From Kalmusia sp. IMI 367209 (taxonomy: Eukaryota; Ascomycota; Dothideomycetes; Pleosporales; Didymosphaeriaceae), in assembly GCA_027946365.1 (NCBI GenBank), contig JAPEUQ010000003.1, positions 3,906,001 through 3,970,000 of the forward strand: a DNA stretch of 64,000 nucleotides. Reading direction: 5' to 3'. The notes under the pieces are model-generated. The model saw only the letters and a list, made by a program, of their open reading frames with translations, did no database searches and was not told the DNA's origin. This document shows, piece by piece, positions 32,101 through 43,587 of this stretch. The position numbers and the translations under genes were made by a program. The first letter of the stretch is position 1. Every line of letters begins with the position of its first letter.

Positions 32101-32836
32101 CTAAACAATCTGTTCAACGTGTTGTTTTTTTTGCTGCGCGCTTGTCCACGATTTCAATTGCTCCCAGTCCTTACATTGATGGGGTGTCCGAAATCCGTGA
32201 ACACCGTTTATTCTTTCGTCAACAACTTCCAATGTTGTATCTGCCATACACATGAGAGATTGACGTATAAGATCGACGCAGTGACGCATGTGACTCTCCT
32301 GAATATCTACCGGAAGGTCTTCGTCCACAAGTTTGATACCCTGAAGTGCAGCATGATGACTAGCCCAGTAGCCGCCCCGAAGAGCATTGAGACAATGCAA
32401 TTGATGAAAGACGGAAAAGGTTGAGCGGGTGGGTGCGATTTCTGGATGAATGAAAAATCCACCCTCGGCAGGAAATATTTCTCTCCAAGCTCTGTTCGTG
32501 TGATTGGATGGTGGGTATGAAAAATTTCGGTCGTAGTTAAAAGTGTGAGTTATTGTATCCACTGTATTTTATTAGCTTTTGATGACATGAGAGAGCAATT
32601 CCTATACGTTGGAGATGATGTTTATGGTGATTCCAAGACGGGACTGCTTGAGCAACATGAAACCCAAGCACGCCCATGGCAAAGCATGCAATCAGAAGAC
32701 ACAGTCTTAGAAGCCCGTCATCGAAGCTAGAACGGTGCTTTCGTTCCGAGCTCTCCTCTCCTCCAGACAGTTTGGTGTAGACTAGCGCACGGTGGAACCA
32801 CATGTTGTAATTGGAACAGCGAAAAGGCTTTTGCAT
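32101..32836 (-). CDS. UstYa-like (DUF3328) oxidase/cyclase, UstYa-4
   Basis: Two exons (32608-32836 and 32101-32561) join to 229 aa. The TM segment is LLRLCLLIACFAMGVLGF. The family motifs are FHQLHCLNALR (HxxHC) and RHCVDLIRQSLMCMAD, followed by HQCKDWEQLKSW at the C-terminus. Unlike UstYa-1 and UstYa-3 it has no introns in the catalytic region, so it belongs to a separate branch of the family. ATG at 32836 is used; the next in-frame ATG (MWFHRALV) is 33 bp downstream. It is divergent from the O-methyltransferase gene and convergent with UstYa-3. Confidence 0.9.
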
Positions 32837-33273
32837 TCAACCTTCTTTCGAAGTTGTTGAAGCTCAAATCTTGTGGTACCTATCGGAGAATGAGATGCTG
32901 ATGTCAAAATGTCTCGGCCTTCTAGCACTTTGGGTCATTTGCAGGACAAGCATTAGCGAGACAGGATGTATGTCGCCAACATTTGATCGTCGTGTGCCCG
33001 CCCCCACATGTCCCACCTTCTTCAATGAGGCTCTACCCCGGCTCTCCTCGGCAATATCAATCGTGGCTGCTACCCGTTATCAAATCTGCCCTGAACCTGC
33101 ATAATAAGCTCCGCCACCCGTGCAGATCAACTAAACTACCATGATCTTGTCAAGAATCCTTCGGACAGTATAAACATAAATTGGAAAGAATATTGACAAG
33201 TTCGCAGTATTAGTTAATATTCAGATAGCGGAAAACCTTTCGTAAACCTTACATTACGACGCCGAATCCCACT
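32837..33273. promoter_or_regulatory. Divergent promoter of UstYa-4 and O-methyltransferase with a TCGGACA site
   Basis: 437 bp. TTCGGACAG at 33160-33168 (TCGGACA at 33161-33167), about 107-113 bp before the methyltransferase ATG and directly followed by TATAAA (33169-33174), which could be its TATA box. A short ORF at 32895-33104 overlaps this region. Confidence 0.45.
32895..33104 (+). CDS. Possible small secreted peptide
   Basis: A 69-codon ORF with a hydrophobic start (MLMSKCLGLLALWVICRTS), then a Cys- and Pro-containing tail (VPAPTCPTFF, ending QICPEPA). It has no DED or KR motif, so it is not a match to the two precursor candidates. It sits in the short promoter region between UstYa-4 and the methyltransferase, which argues against a real gene. 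A chance ORF is likely. Confidence 0.2.
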   Translation: MLMSKCLGLLALWVICRTSISETGCMSPTFDRRVPAPTCPTFFNEALPRLSSAISIVAATRYQICPEPA

Positions 33274-34650
33274 ATGACAGAAAACACTTCAAGAATAGCG
33301 CTGCTTGCTTCAATCATTCAGACAGGGACACAAAAAATCGACACGTATCTCAAAGAAAACGGGCATCCATCGCCATCTTTCGATGTGAAAGCAAGTCCGG
33401 ACCTCCTTCTTCCGCTGAATCTGGTAGGGGTCCAGCAACGAGTTCTGGAGGCATGCACAGAGCTGCAAGCCTTACTAGAGGGTCCGAGAGCCTACTTAAC
33501 GCATATCACTAGCCCTAGGGTAAGTTACGGGAATCCTTCTCGGTTACGGAGGGATTAACGGCGCTGCAGGTTAATATATTGATGAGCCTCCAAGCCATCT
33601 ACCACTTCAATATCCCCACTTCCTTGACCATTGGAGAGGAAGTAACCTTTGAGGAGCTCGCACGAAGATGCTCTGTCGATCAAACTCAGCTTCAGCGCTT
33701 ACTGCGAATGGCTATCTCATACAACATCTTCACTGAGCCACGAAAGGGTGTGGTGTCTCACACGGCCATCTCCAAGCTACTAGCAGAGGAGATCCTTGTT
33801 CACCAATGGATCGGTCTAGTATGCAACGAAATGATTCCCGCAAGTGTGCAAGCAATTCCAGCTATGATCAAATGGCCAGGATCAGGAGAGCCACATGAAA
33901 CTGGATATGCACTCGCACATGGGAACACTGTCTGGAACGTCTTGCAGAACGACATAGTACGGGCCCGACGATTCGCGGACGGCATGCAGTTCCTGCAATC
34001 TCACCCTTCGTTCAGCCTTGAGTACTTGGCCGACGCCCTGGCATGGAACACTAATGGAGCACCCAAGAACTTTGTTGACATTGGCGGGTCCCGAGGTTAC
34101 ATATCTATCGCGCTCGCACAGCGATACCCTGGGCTTAAATGCTACGTGCAGGATACGCCCGAAACACTACAAGGAGCACTGGCACCCAACGGCCTGGAGG
34201 ATCGAGTTCAGTTTTCCGTGCACAACTTTTTTGCGGCACAGACGATTAAGGACGCAGATGTGTACTTCATGCGCTCGATTCTGCATGATTGGTCGGATAA
34301 ATACGCCTTAGAGATAATACGCAATCTGATCCCCGCGCTAAAGGTTGGGGCCAAAGTGATCGTCAATGAAGTATGCCTTCCAGAGCCGAACACCATTCCC
34401 GCGTACCACGATCAACTACTCCGGTAAGCAAAAAATGAATTTAATATTACACAGCATATAATAAGTTGTGAATTACAGGGGTTACGACCTTGCCATGTTT
34501 CAGCAATTCAATTCACCAGAGCGAGACGCTGCCGACTGGAAGGCTCTGTTCCATACAGCTGACAATAGGTTCAAGCTCGCTCGGATCGTTTCACTTCCAG
34601 GATCAATTCTTTCCGTTATTGAGTTTGTGTGGGAGGCTGGAGACCTGTAG
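33274..34650 (+). CDS. SAM-dependent O-methyltransferase (COMT-type)
   Basis: Three exons (33274-33519, 33570-34423, 34479-34650) join to 423 aa. A winged-helix dimerisation region (VTFEELARRCSVDQTQLQRLL, about residues 105-125) precedes the SAM motif FVDIGGSRGYISIALAQRYP (about residue 250), MRSILHDWSDKYALEIIRNL (catalytic His region) and NEVCLPEP. This is the usual layout of fungal secondary-metabolite O-methyltransferases, and the length is normal. It would methylate a hydroxyl, phenol or carboxyl of the cluster product. A Tyr phenol of a cyclised peptide is one option, by inference. Confidence 0.92.
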
Positions 34651-35065
34651 CAGAGACCTGATGTGTCATTTACTCCACTGAATATGGCTTATCCTTGAGT
34701 CTGTAGGAATGTGGTACAGCAGATTTTGGGGCGTGAGTCTGCCAATCGGTCTTCATGTTAATCTTCAACTTCCTACCTGGGTCATCCTGAGTTTTCGCTC
34801 TTTACTGACGTGGAACTCCGCAATGATACCATTGGTGGAACTTGAAGATGATAACCTATTCTGACAAGACAGCACAAAGCGACTTGGGTTGGTCCCATAA
34901 TGGCGGGACAAATTATCTGTATACTAGCTCAGCCTTGTGCTACAATTTGATGAGGTAACTCAAGAAAGCTTTCGGGCATAGAGTGACCACGATGTGTATT
35001 TCGGTCTCTCGTGCAGAGCTCCCCAACTTCTTCCCAACTTCTTTGGAATATTACGATTGTTCAAG
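34651..35065. other. Intergenic region upstream of the MFS gene
   Basis: 415 bp, no gene. Pyrimidine-rich patches near 35010-35040 may belong to the MFS promoter. No TCGGACA site. Confidence 0.5.
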
Positions 35066-36887
35066 ATGACTTCACAATCATTTGAGAAACTACCAAATGC
35101 CCCATCGAGTGAGACGGAGGTAAAAGCACCTGATTTATCGGAGTCACCGACTCCGAGGCCGCCCCGAAACCTAAACACACTGTCCTGGATCGCAGTCGTA
35201 ATAGCTCTTTTCTCAGCACTCTTTCTTTTCGCTTTAGATCAGACGATTGTCGCAGATATTCAACCCCGTATCATCACAACTTTCGGTCATGTTGACAAGT
35301 TACCATGGGTCTCAGTTGCGTATCCCTTGGGTGCTGTGGCGCTCAATCTTCTTGTGTAAGGAAGCGGAGGAGTCGCACCAGACGTTGTTGTTAACTTATG
35401 GTAGAAGCAACTTTTTCATGCTCTTCGACAACAAAAAGCTTTTCGTTGCCGGCTTTACATTATTCGAGATCGGATCGGTTGTGTGTGGAGCCTCTCCTAA
35501 TATGACTGCTCTCATTTTCGGACGGTTGATATGTGGATTCGGTGGAGTCGGCATCTTTGTTGGAACTATGAACCTTCTATCAGTGTTTACTTCAGAAGTC
35601 GAACGACCCATGTATTTGAACCTCATCGGCTTAACTTGGGGAGCCGGTACCGTGTAGGCCTTGATCCTTCCATTCTTGGCTGAATAAAAGCTGACGGGAA
35701 ACACTAGTCTTGGACCCATAATTGGTGGAGCATTTTCGAGCTCGAAAGCTACCTGGCGATGGGCGTTTTACATAAACCTTTGCGTAGGCGCTGTAGCAGC
35801 ACCTGTATACCTCCTCCTGCTACCGAAGCACGACCCATGTCCCGATGTACCAATTTCATCACGTTTCCGCCGTATTGACTGGATCGGAGGAACAATCTGC
35901 GCGGGCGCTACGTTGTCTCTAGTGATGGCCATCTCTTTTGGAGGAGGGATGTACGAATGGAATAGTGGGAGAATCATCGGCCTGTTGGTCTGTTCCGCCG
36001 TCCTCTGGATACTCTTCGTTCTCCAACAAGCTTTCGCCATTTGGACGACCAAGGATCACCGTCTTTTCCCAGTCAAATACCTGAAATCTCGCGAAATGAA
36101 CATCTTCTTCGCTCAGACGGCCTCAGCGATCACTGTTGCCCAGGTTCCTCTTTACTTTATTCCATTGTTTTTCCAATTTGCCAAGGGTGATTCCGCACTA
36201 CAAGCCGGAGTGCGTCTCCTTCCATTGGTTTTTCTCCAAGTTCTTGGCACAGTTCTCAGTGGGGCATATCTCCAGCAGGTCGGCTACTATCTTCCCCTCT
36301 ATCTCGTCGGCGGCATCTTGTCCCTAACAGGTGGCTTGTTGTTCTACTTCGTCAACCAAACGACAAGTACAGCATCGATCTATGGCTACAGTGTAATCCT
36401 TGGGCTGGCTTCTGGGTTGTTTGTGCAGGCCTCTTATCCAGTGGCTCAGCTCAAAGTTGTTGCGTCGGAGATTCCACAAATCGTAGCATTCGTCGGATAC
36501 GGACAAATAGCTGGCATCACGCTCGCGCTGAGTATTTCATCTAGCGTTTTCCTGAATACGGCCACGAAAAAGATCTCGCATATACTGCCACGAGTTCCCA
36601 AACATATCATCCAACAAGCCGTTACTGGTACTGGAGGCGCATTCTTCGACACCCTCGAAGACGCAGAAAAGGTCTCTGTCTTAGATGCTATTTGCAGAAC
36701 CATTGGGGATATATATGGGAATGTTATTGCAGCCGGTGCGCTTGCAATTCTTTTGTCCCTTTTCGTTGGATGGGGGAGTATCTCAAATAAGGGGCACAAT
36801 GGAGGGTCAGGCGATGGACCTGGTGATTCTGAGCAGCCGTCACCAAGCAACAGTGGTACAAAACAAGCGTCCAACGGCCTTGTCTGA
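35066..36887 (+). CDS. MFS drug/toxin exporter (DHA2, 14-TM type)
   Basis: Three exons (35066-35355, 35405-35653, 35708-36887) join to 572 aa. The cytosolic N-terminus is followed by TM1 ending FALDQTIVADIQPRI (family motif LDxTIV), then NLIGLTWGAGT, LGPIIGGAF and WRWAFYINLCVG, all typical of the DHA2 family that exports fungal secondary metabolites. About 14 hydrophobic segments can be counted. The C-terminus is a Ser/Gly-rich tail. The expected role is efflux of the cluster product at the plasma membrane or into vesicles. Confidence 0.92.
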
Positions 36888-37747
36888 TATTTCCATCGCG
36901 ATATTATGTAACCAACATATCGTGCACATTCGAATCTGGATTTCTGAGTTTGGAATTTTCTAAGGACAATATTGAGTTCTCTAATTGCCGATCCAACACC
37001 AACTTTGTTTCAGGTGTAGCCACCAACATTGAGGTGTTCGAGGAATATATATAGATCCAGAAGTCTTTGATGCCTATGAAACCCTTCTACCTATCAATGA
37101 ACCCGCCAATCACTCGCTTGAGATAAGAACAGGCTGCACTTCAGTAGTGCTCAGTATCGAACACCAGATGTTCACTTTCACATCATCAATGAACACCAAC
37201 ATCATAGAACTGTAAGAAAAGAAATAGGCGTACCTGTGCGGCTTTCGATAACCCTTGATCAATAGGAAGCCACCAAGTGCAAGGTCACACCATCGACTGG
37301 AGTATGAGCCTTCAACTTTCAAACCTGATTTGCACTCATATTGCATTCTGAGTGTTACCCCGCTCCAATCTTTGCCCGGTTCATAGAAACTGTTGTGCAC
37401 CACCGGGCGCCTGGCGGTTACTTGCATATTGGTATTAGGTAGGTGGTACAAGAGCAATACCCAAAGCTGAGGCGATCGCTTACTCTGGTCCACCTTGGCG
37501 TTTTACGCAAGGCTTGTACTCGCCTCTCTTGCGTCCCCCAACTAACATGCGACATGCAACTAAGGCATACTGCGGCAAAATAATATCATTTCGAAGTCCG
37601 ACGGGTCGATCTGATCCTGAAATATGTTGAAGCACAGTAGCTCTTGAAAACCGTGGCTTTACTGGCGTCTTTCAGCGGTTCTACGGCATCTTGTTCTTTG
37701 TCTCCACATTTTGTCTTGCTTTCGATATCGTCTGTCTAACCGATCCG
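36888..37747. other. Intergenic region upstream of the PTH11-like gene
   Basis: 860 bp. A minus-strand ORF at 37110-37427 (106 codons, Cys-containing) has no recognisable domain and no signal peptide, and is not called. Nothing else stands out. Confidence 0.4.
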
Positions 37748-39086
37748 ATGGGTATCACGGATGAAGCGGTCAGCGGACTAGTTGCCAACGTGATACTTCT
37801 TTGTTTGGCCGTTGTGGTCGTCGGCTTGCGTTTTACTGCACGAGCACGGGCTGGTTCCGGACTCAAGCTTGACGACTGGACCATACTTGCATCGCTGGTA
37901 AGACTGCTCTGCTATCGTGGGATCATAAAGAACACTAACGAGACCCTGAATAGATATGCGCTGTCGGAATTGGGGCGAGCTCGATTTGGGCTTATGCCGC
38001 TGGAGTCAAGGGAGTTCTGTTCGAATCAATGGACCTCCAGACCTACCAGGCATATCGAAAGGTATGGAAGCTGTTGTGGTAGTTACTAGCACATAATGAC
38101 CTCAGAAAGGCTCTCTTCTGCGATATACTTGTCGCGCACATCGTCTACGGCCTCGTGAAACTTTCCGTCGTGCTGTTCTACAAGCGAATCTTCTCCGTGT
38201 CCAAACTCTTCGATAGGACCGCGAACGGTTTTATGGTACTGATTGTCGCTTGGATGATCAGTGCGTTCTTTGTCAGTTCAACACTCCTGAGTCTAAACAG
38301 GCGCGACTAATTATTAGCATAGTCGCTCGTCTTCTCAGCGCGTGGTGTCTCAGGGTTTTGGAATAACAACCCGATGATGGACGCCGCAGAGGACTATTAC
38401 ATCATTGACTTCCCATCAATGCTGACTGCACACGCTATCATTGACATCGTGCTCGATGTCTTCATACTACTGCTACCCATGTTTGTTATACGAGGTCTCA
38501 ACTTGGAACTCAAGAGGAAGATCACTGTGGCCTGTATATTTTTGCTTGGAGGCTTGTAGGTTACCTCAAGGAACTATAACCTAACGCAATCATTTGACTG
38601 ACAAACCAGTTGTCTCGTCTGCTCCATTATTCGGCTTTATTATACCCGTAGTCTCCTCCAATACATCGGAGCAGATGGCATGAAAAGATTGAGTAAGGTG
38701 GCACGCCTCTCCATACATTGTTCTTACGCTAACAACTTCCAGAACTATCCGACAACAATGATATGTGGGCGCACATCGAAGCATTCGCGTCTGTAATCAC
38801 TGCCTGCCTACCCACGTTGGGTCCACTCTTCCGGAACGGGACGCCTCTAGATGCAATTTTCAGAAGTCTTCGATCGGTATTCACTTTAGGGTCTCGCTCG
38901 CCTAGCAGTAGAGTCGGTTCTTCGGGTTTGGGCAGCAGAGGAACTGGGGGAGCTCAGGTTCCCGTTCGTGATAAACGCGCGTGGTATGAGTTGACTACAC
39001 AACGATCGGAAGTGGCAAGCATTTCCGGCAGAAAACCTGGTGACCTTGAAACAAACAGCCAAAGCTCTGGTGCGGGGATTCTATGA
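37748..39086 (+). CDS. PTH11-like integral membrane protein (fungal rhodopsin-type domain)
   Basis: Six exons (37748-37897, 37954-38061, 38110-38271, 38323-38555, 38610-38692, 38743-39086) join to 359 aa. About seven TM segments. Typical family landmarks are LRFTARARAGSGLKLDDWTILASL, KALFCDILVAHIVYGLVKLSVVLFYKRIF, SGFWNNNP, DIVLDVFILLLPMFVI and EAFASVITACLPTLGPLF. The protein belongs to the SAT4/PTH11-like group, putative receptors or membrane scaffolds, some of which lie in secondary-metabolite clusters. Exon 3 requires the second of two nearby AG acceptors (38108-38109). ATG at 37748 is the first in frame; the extracellular N-terminus is short and has no CFEM domain. Confidence 0.83.
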
Positions 39087-39870
39087 GAAAAGGCTAGTAT
39101 CTTCAGGTATTGTGATAAGATAAATAAGATAATGTTCTCTTGGATGCCAGAAGAGAAATCGGTATTTTGAGTATACCTAGGTACACATGAGAAAAAATCG
39201 AGTTAGCATGCCTCATCGACAAGCTACATATCGATTAGTGTGCGTCGCTCAGAAAGAGCTCTGCATCTCGGACCAGCCAAAGTGGGCTCTAGCGGTTTTT
39301 TAATCGCCGCAGTTAGCGGCCCGCTCCACTTCCGGTATCACCCATGCCTTGGAATATTCTAACACGGCTGATGCAAATCGTTGCCTAGATTGGTGAACAT
39401 GGTAGCTCACAACCAATATGAGTATTACGGCCCTAACGTTGGGTGACCGGACCCAAATCTTTGGAATCACATGCATTGCAGCTGGTAGTTGCCACTGCGA
39501 GTGACCTACCAACACGTAAAAGAGTAAATCAGCCTATAGATTGTAATCTCACTACACCCCCGTGGTAAGGCAGAAACTTGAGAGAGACATGAGTGTGGGG
39601 GCCATGATTTTTTCGCTCAAGAGCTGCAATGGCGTGGGAAGGACCATTGAGAGCAAGGTATCGTAAGAACTTTAGTCTTCGGCTACGGTTATACTTTTAA
39701 TACACTAGGTAAAAGCTCGATCCACCACGCGCAGTCAAATCGAGCTGCGGCGGATTCTGCTATAACTTTCATTATGGCCTTGTACCTGAACACGTGAACA
39801 GCCTTTGTAGGGAAGTCCATGCACATATCAATAAAGGAAGTGCAAACAGCATAAGTTTAATTCTAGACTA
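39087..39870. other. Intergenic region, no gene seen
   Basis: About 780 bp between two convergent genes. Only short ORFs; nothing recognisable. Confidence 0.5.
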
Positions 39871-41641
39871 TCATATATGGGTTTTGCTAGCATCGGTGAA
39901 TGTGACATTGAACCCACAGAATTCAATTACCCAGTACATCTTCAAACGAACCTCACGTTCTTTAGAAGTCAACCGGAAATCTAACGCCTCAATAATTCCT
40001 GACACAGCAGTGCGCAGCTGTAACATGGCGAGCTCACGGCCAGAACAAGCTCGCCTACCCTTTCCAAACTATTCGCTATGGTAAGCTAACAACTCCAATG
40101 AAATTCAGTACATGTGCGATATACACTTACAACCATAAAACTACACTCCATTAGCTTTGCACTGCTCTCGTCTGCTTCTAACCATCGCTCAGGCCTGAGA
40201 ATCTCTGCGTCTTCGCCATAAATATGTTTATCGCGATGTGTATTGTAAGGATGGATGCTGACAACAGTGTTTTCCGGGATGAGATACCCATCGACAGAAA
40301 AGTCAGCAGGAGCAACACGCTCCATCGGCATGCTATTAGGAGTGTAAAGACGAAGTGACTCCTTGACGACCGCCGCTCTACGTTGTTTAGTTTGAGCTTC
40401 TCGGTCATGTGAAAAGACCGTTTACTCACAGATAAGCATCATCCACATGATTAAAGGATGCATTGCTACTTTTGCATCCATGCCTTAGCCGATTGCAGAG
40501 TTTGTTGTATATATTTGGGTGGTTTATCAAGGCGTAAAGGACGCAGTTCAGGCTCACTGCGCCTTCCAAAGCAGGAGCAAAACTTCACCACATTTAGTAT
40601 TTACAATGTACTTTTGGAAGAAAGTGGACATACAATGCTTCGAATAAGATGTTTATGGTCTCTTTGTATTCTGATTCTTTTTCTAGGCTTCTTCCAGCTA
40701 AAAATTTGCAAATGAGCGCCTTTCCGCAATCATGTGGCTCGGAATTGTGTGAACGAATCTTCTCCTTGATCATCTGGACGTAATCAGTCCGGCTGCTTTT
40801 AGTATGCAAATGACATACATACCTGAAGCGCTATTTCAATTGGATTCTTTGCATTCTGAACCTTGTGGAAAACGTCCATTGCCTTACTGTTGCCGAGCAA
40901 TATACAGCCATACTCAGGTATTTGGCCCAGGATTGAAGCACCTTTCATAACATCGAACAACGCCATGATCATGCCATTGAAGTCCCTCCCACGTTCCAGG
41001 TATCCGCAATCTTGACCGAAAACTAGACGGTGGCTCAAGTCAAACGCCCAAAAGCAACACCATTCCCAAAGATTGATCGAGCTTCCCTCGAGCCTGCGTA
41101 GTCTTTGGACAAAGCCGTGTACACTATCCCTCATTTGGTCTGTGAACTGTGCAGGCACAGACGTCATATTCGCTATTAGCAATCTTTTTGCAGCTTGCTG
41201 GTGGATGGGATGCTTGACTGTGAATATGGTGTCCATGGGCAGTCCTTTATACATCAGTCGGAAAACCCAATAGAAATTACTCTTCATTCGTTAATTAAAG
41301 TAGACTGAACTAGACATGTACTAACCCATCTGAAAACAGACGTGTTGTATACGGATATTGCTTACCTTTTTGAATTTGTACCGGGCATCATATATGATAG
41401 GAATACATTCAGCTTTGGATAGAGAGACGTGATTAGGGCCCGTTCTCACGACCGGCCCATATTTTTGGAATAGCTGGGCGTGCTTGAGTGGCGCGGTACC
41501 ATCCAAACAAAGCCAAACACGGTAGAATTGTGTGAGTCGACCTGCGATAGGACCCGGGATATTATCTGAAGAGAAATAGCTCTGTAATAGAACGAACATT
41601 ACAGTTGCGAGGGAAAGTATGCTGAACAGAAACAAATACAT
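39871..41641 (-). pseudogene. Cytochrome P450 with frameshift between exons 2 and 3, P450-4
   Basis: Exons can be read at 41366-41641 (anchor MYLFLFSILSLATVMFVLLQ, then IPGPIAGRLTQFYRVW), 40823-41281, about 40634-40800, about 40430-40575, and on to a final exon ending at TGA 39871-39873. The K-helix is KESLRLYTP (ExxR), then RPERWL and the heme loop FGKGRRACSGRELA. The part around 40795-40825 does not join: the only GT-AG pair there would give an intron of about 30 bp, and it leaves the frame wrong. A one-base shift between NPIEIALQ and SRTDYVQMIKEKIR would explain it. All catalytic residues are otherwise present. It is either a recent pseudogene or a sequence error. The gene resembles sterigmatocystin/aflatoxin-cluster-type P450s in its overall pattern. 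Confidence 0.75.
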
Positions 41642-42006
41642 TGGCGACGTAGATCAAGACTCAAAATTGCATATACTGGCGTGACTCGGAAGTCTTCTTG
41701 TGACGCTTTCGCCCGAATCGCGGATGACATCTTATAAACAGTCTCTGTTGCTGAAATCATTGCTTGCTGCAGGTTGTAAGCCGCCCCAAGTCCGCATTGC
41801 TGCGCCCCGTATACTATATTGCGCTGCCGCTAGGCGTGTCGGTCCGTGCGGTTGCCCTTGTTCATGTTACACCGAGCGGGGTCACAAGGGAAACTACTCA
41901 AGATAGCTGGTATATTTGTCAACCTTGTCGCGCAACACCATATTGTACGTTTTTTACACCTGTACCAGTCGTCAAGTTGTGCTCGTACACAGCCCTGCAG
42001 TCGAAT
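41642..42006. promoter_or_regulatory. Short divergent promoter of P450-4 and P450-5
   Basis: 365 bp between two divergent P450 starts, so regulation is probably shared. No TCGGACA site and no clear TATA box. The frame of P450-5 is open upstream of its ATG, but no earlier ATG is needed for the membrane anchor. Confidence 0.4.
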
Positions 42007-43587
42007 ATGGAACTAGTTACTAGTTGTTTAGTCGCCGTCATTGTCTTACTTGTAGGTCACGTAGTGCGGCGTCGACAATCTCGTGCGATACCTCCCTATT
42101 TACAAGGCAAATGCGGCTCTTTATCAACACTATGGTCTCGCGACCCTTTCTTCCATCTAGACTTCTCGATCAAGTTACATACAGATATGACGTTGACAGT
42201 ACGGAGCCATAATCAGAAGGGCAGCGCCTATCTAGTAGATTCGCTGTTCGGAAGGAGAATGATACATACCATAGCGCCCGAAAATCTCCAGACAATATAT
42301 ACGCAAGGGAGGGACTTCGGTATCCAGCCTTCGAGATTACCTGCTATGGAGCATTTCTGCGGCCAAGGGTTCCTGACTACGGACGGATCGGTCTGGCATC
42401 AGTCGAGAAAGATGTTGAAGCCTACGTTTGCGAAAGCCAATATCTCCGAGTTGAACTATTTGAGTCAGGAAACAAGTGCGCTCATTTCGAAAATCAGAGA
42501 AGGATCCACAATCGATTTGCAGGAGCTTCTACTTGTAGCTGTATGTATTGAAGACCTCGACCTTCCCGCCTAGCTGACTGATGCAGTTCTTAAACACTTC
42601 AATTCATTTCTTACTGGGGGTTGATGCAACTGCCGACACCTCCGATGCGCCATGCACGGGGGAACAGTTCATAGGTGCTTTTCAAGCATCATTGATGGGT
42701 ACTGGAGTGCGACTTATGCTGGGTCCTCTCAAATCTTTAGTAAAATTCAAAGATGCACGGCAGTGCGCGCATGCATACATTGACTTCTACGTCGAAAAAG
42801 CATTAGAAGAAGGTAAACTTTCAGCGTCTAAGGAAACCTCTTCTACTAGCCCACTACGGTGCAGTCTTATTCACGGTCTAGCCTCACAGACTGACGACAT
42901 CGAGTATGTGCGCAGCCAGATATTGCAGGCTATGATGGCCTCACAAGAAACGACCGCTATTTTGATCGCGAACACTGTCTTCTTACTCGCTCGCCATGAA
43001 CGTCATTGGCAGGAGTTACGGAAGACGGTATTGGAGAGCGGAGAGGATCTTTTCACGTATGACAGACTCCATGACTTCGACTACCTGCAGGATATCATAA
43101 AAGAATGTAAGCGCAAAATCCTACATCAAGAGAAATAAGTCTTCGGCATTACTAATCGGACTCAGCTCTCCGCTTATATCCAATCTTCCCCATCATGGCG
43201 CGCAACGCCCTCCAAGACACCACCCTCCCAGTCGGAGGCGGCCCCTCCCAAGAACAATCCATCTTCGTCGCAAAAGGTACCATGGTGCAAACAAGCTTCT
43301 ACGCTCTCCATCGCAACCGTACGGTATTTGGAAAAGACGCCGAAGAATTCGTCCCAGAAAGGTGGAGAGAGATACAGCCTAAGCAGTGGGAATACGTACC
43401 TTTTGGTGGTGGGCAACGAGCCTGCCTAGGGAAGGATAAGGTTCTTGTAGAGAGTGCGTTCGTCATATGTCGATTAGCACAGACGTTTGAACGGTTGGAG
43501 GGTAGGGATGTGGAGCCCTGGAATGGGCAGCAAACGTTAACCGCTAAGAATATAAATGGGTGTAAGGTAGTGTTATATTATAAATAA
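42007..43587 (+). CDS. Cytochrome P450, CYP52/CYP63-like, P450-5
   Basis: Three exons (42007-42540, 42587-43106, 43166-43587) join to 491 aa. The anchor is MELVTSCLVAVIVLLVGHVV. Seen are HFCGQGFLTTDGSVWHQSRK, the I-helix MMASQETTAILIAN, the K-helix ESLRLYP formed across the last intron, VPERW, and the heme loop FGGGQRACLGK. CYP52-like enzymes hydroxylate alkyl chains and lipids. It is paralogous to P450-3, but here the heme loop is intact. It is the last coding gene before the AT-rich block, whose first TA-rich bases start right after its stop, so it is exposed to RIP leakage. Confidence 0.9.

Noticed and set aside
37110..37427. Minus-strand ORF of 106 codons starting MQVTARRPVV
   Set aside because: No domain, no signal peptide, no clear splice pattern; probably chance.
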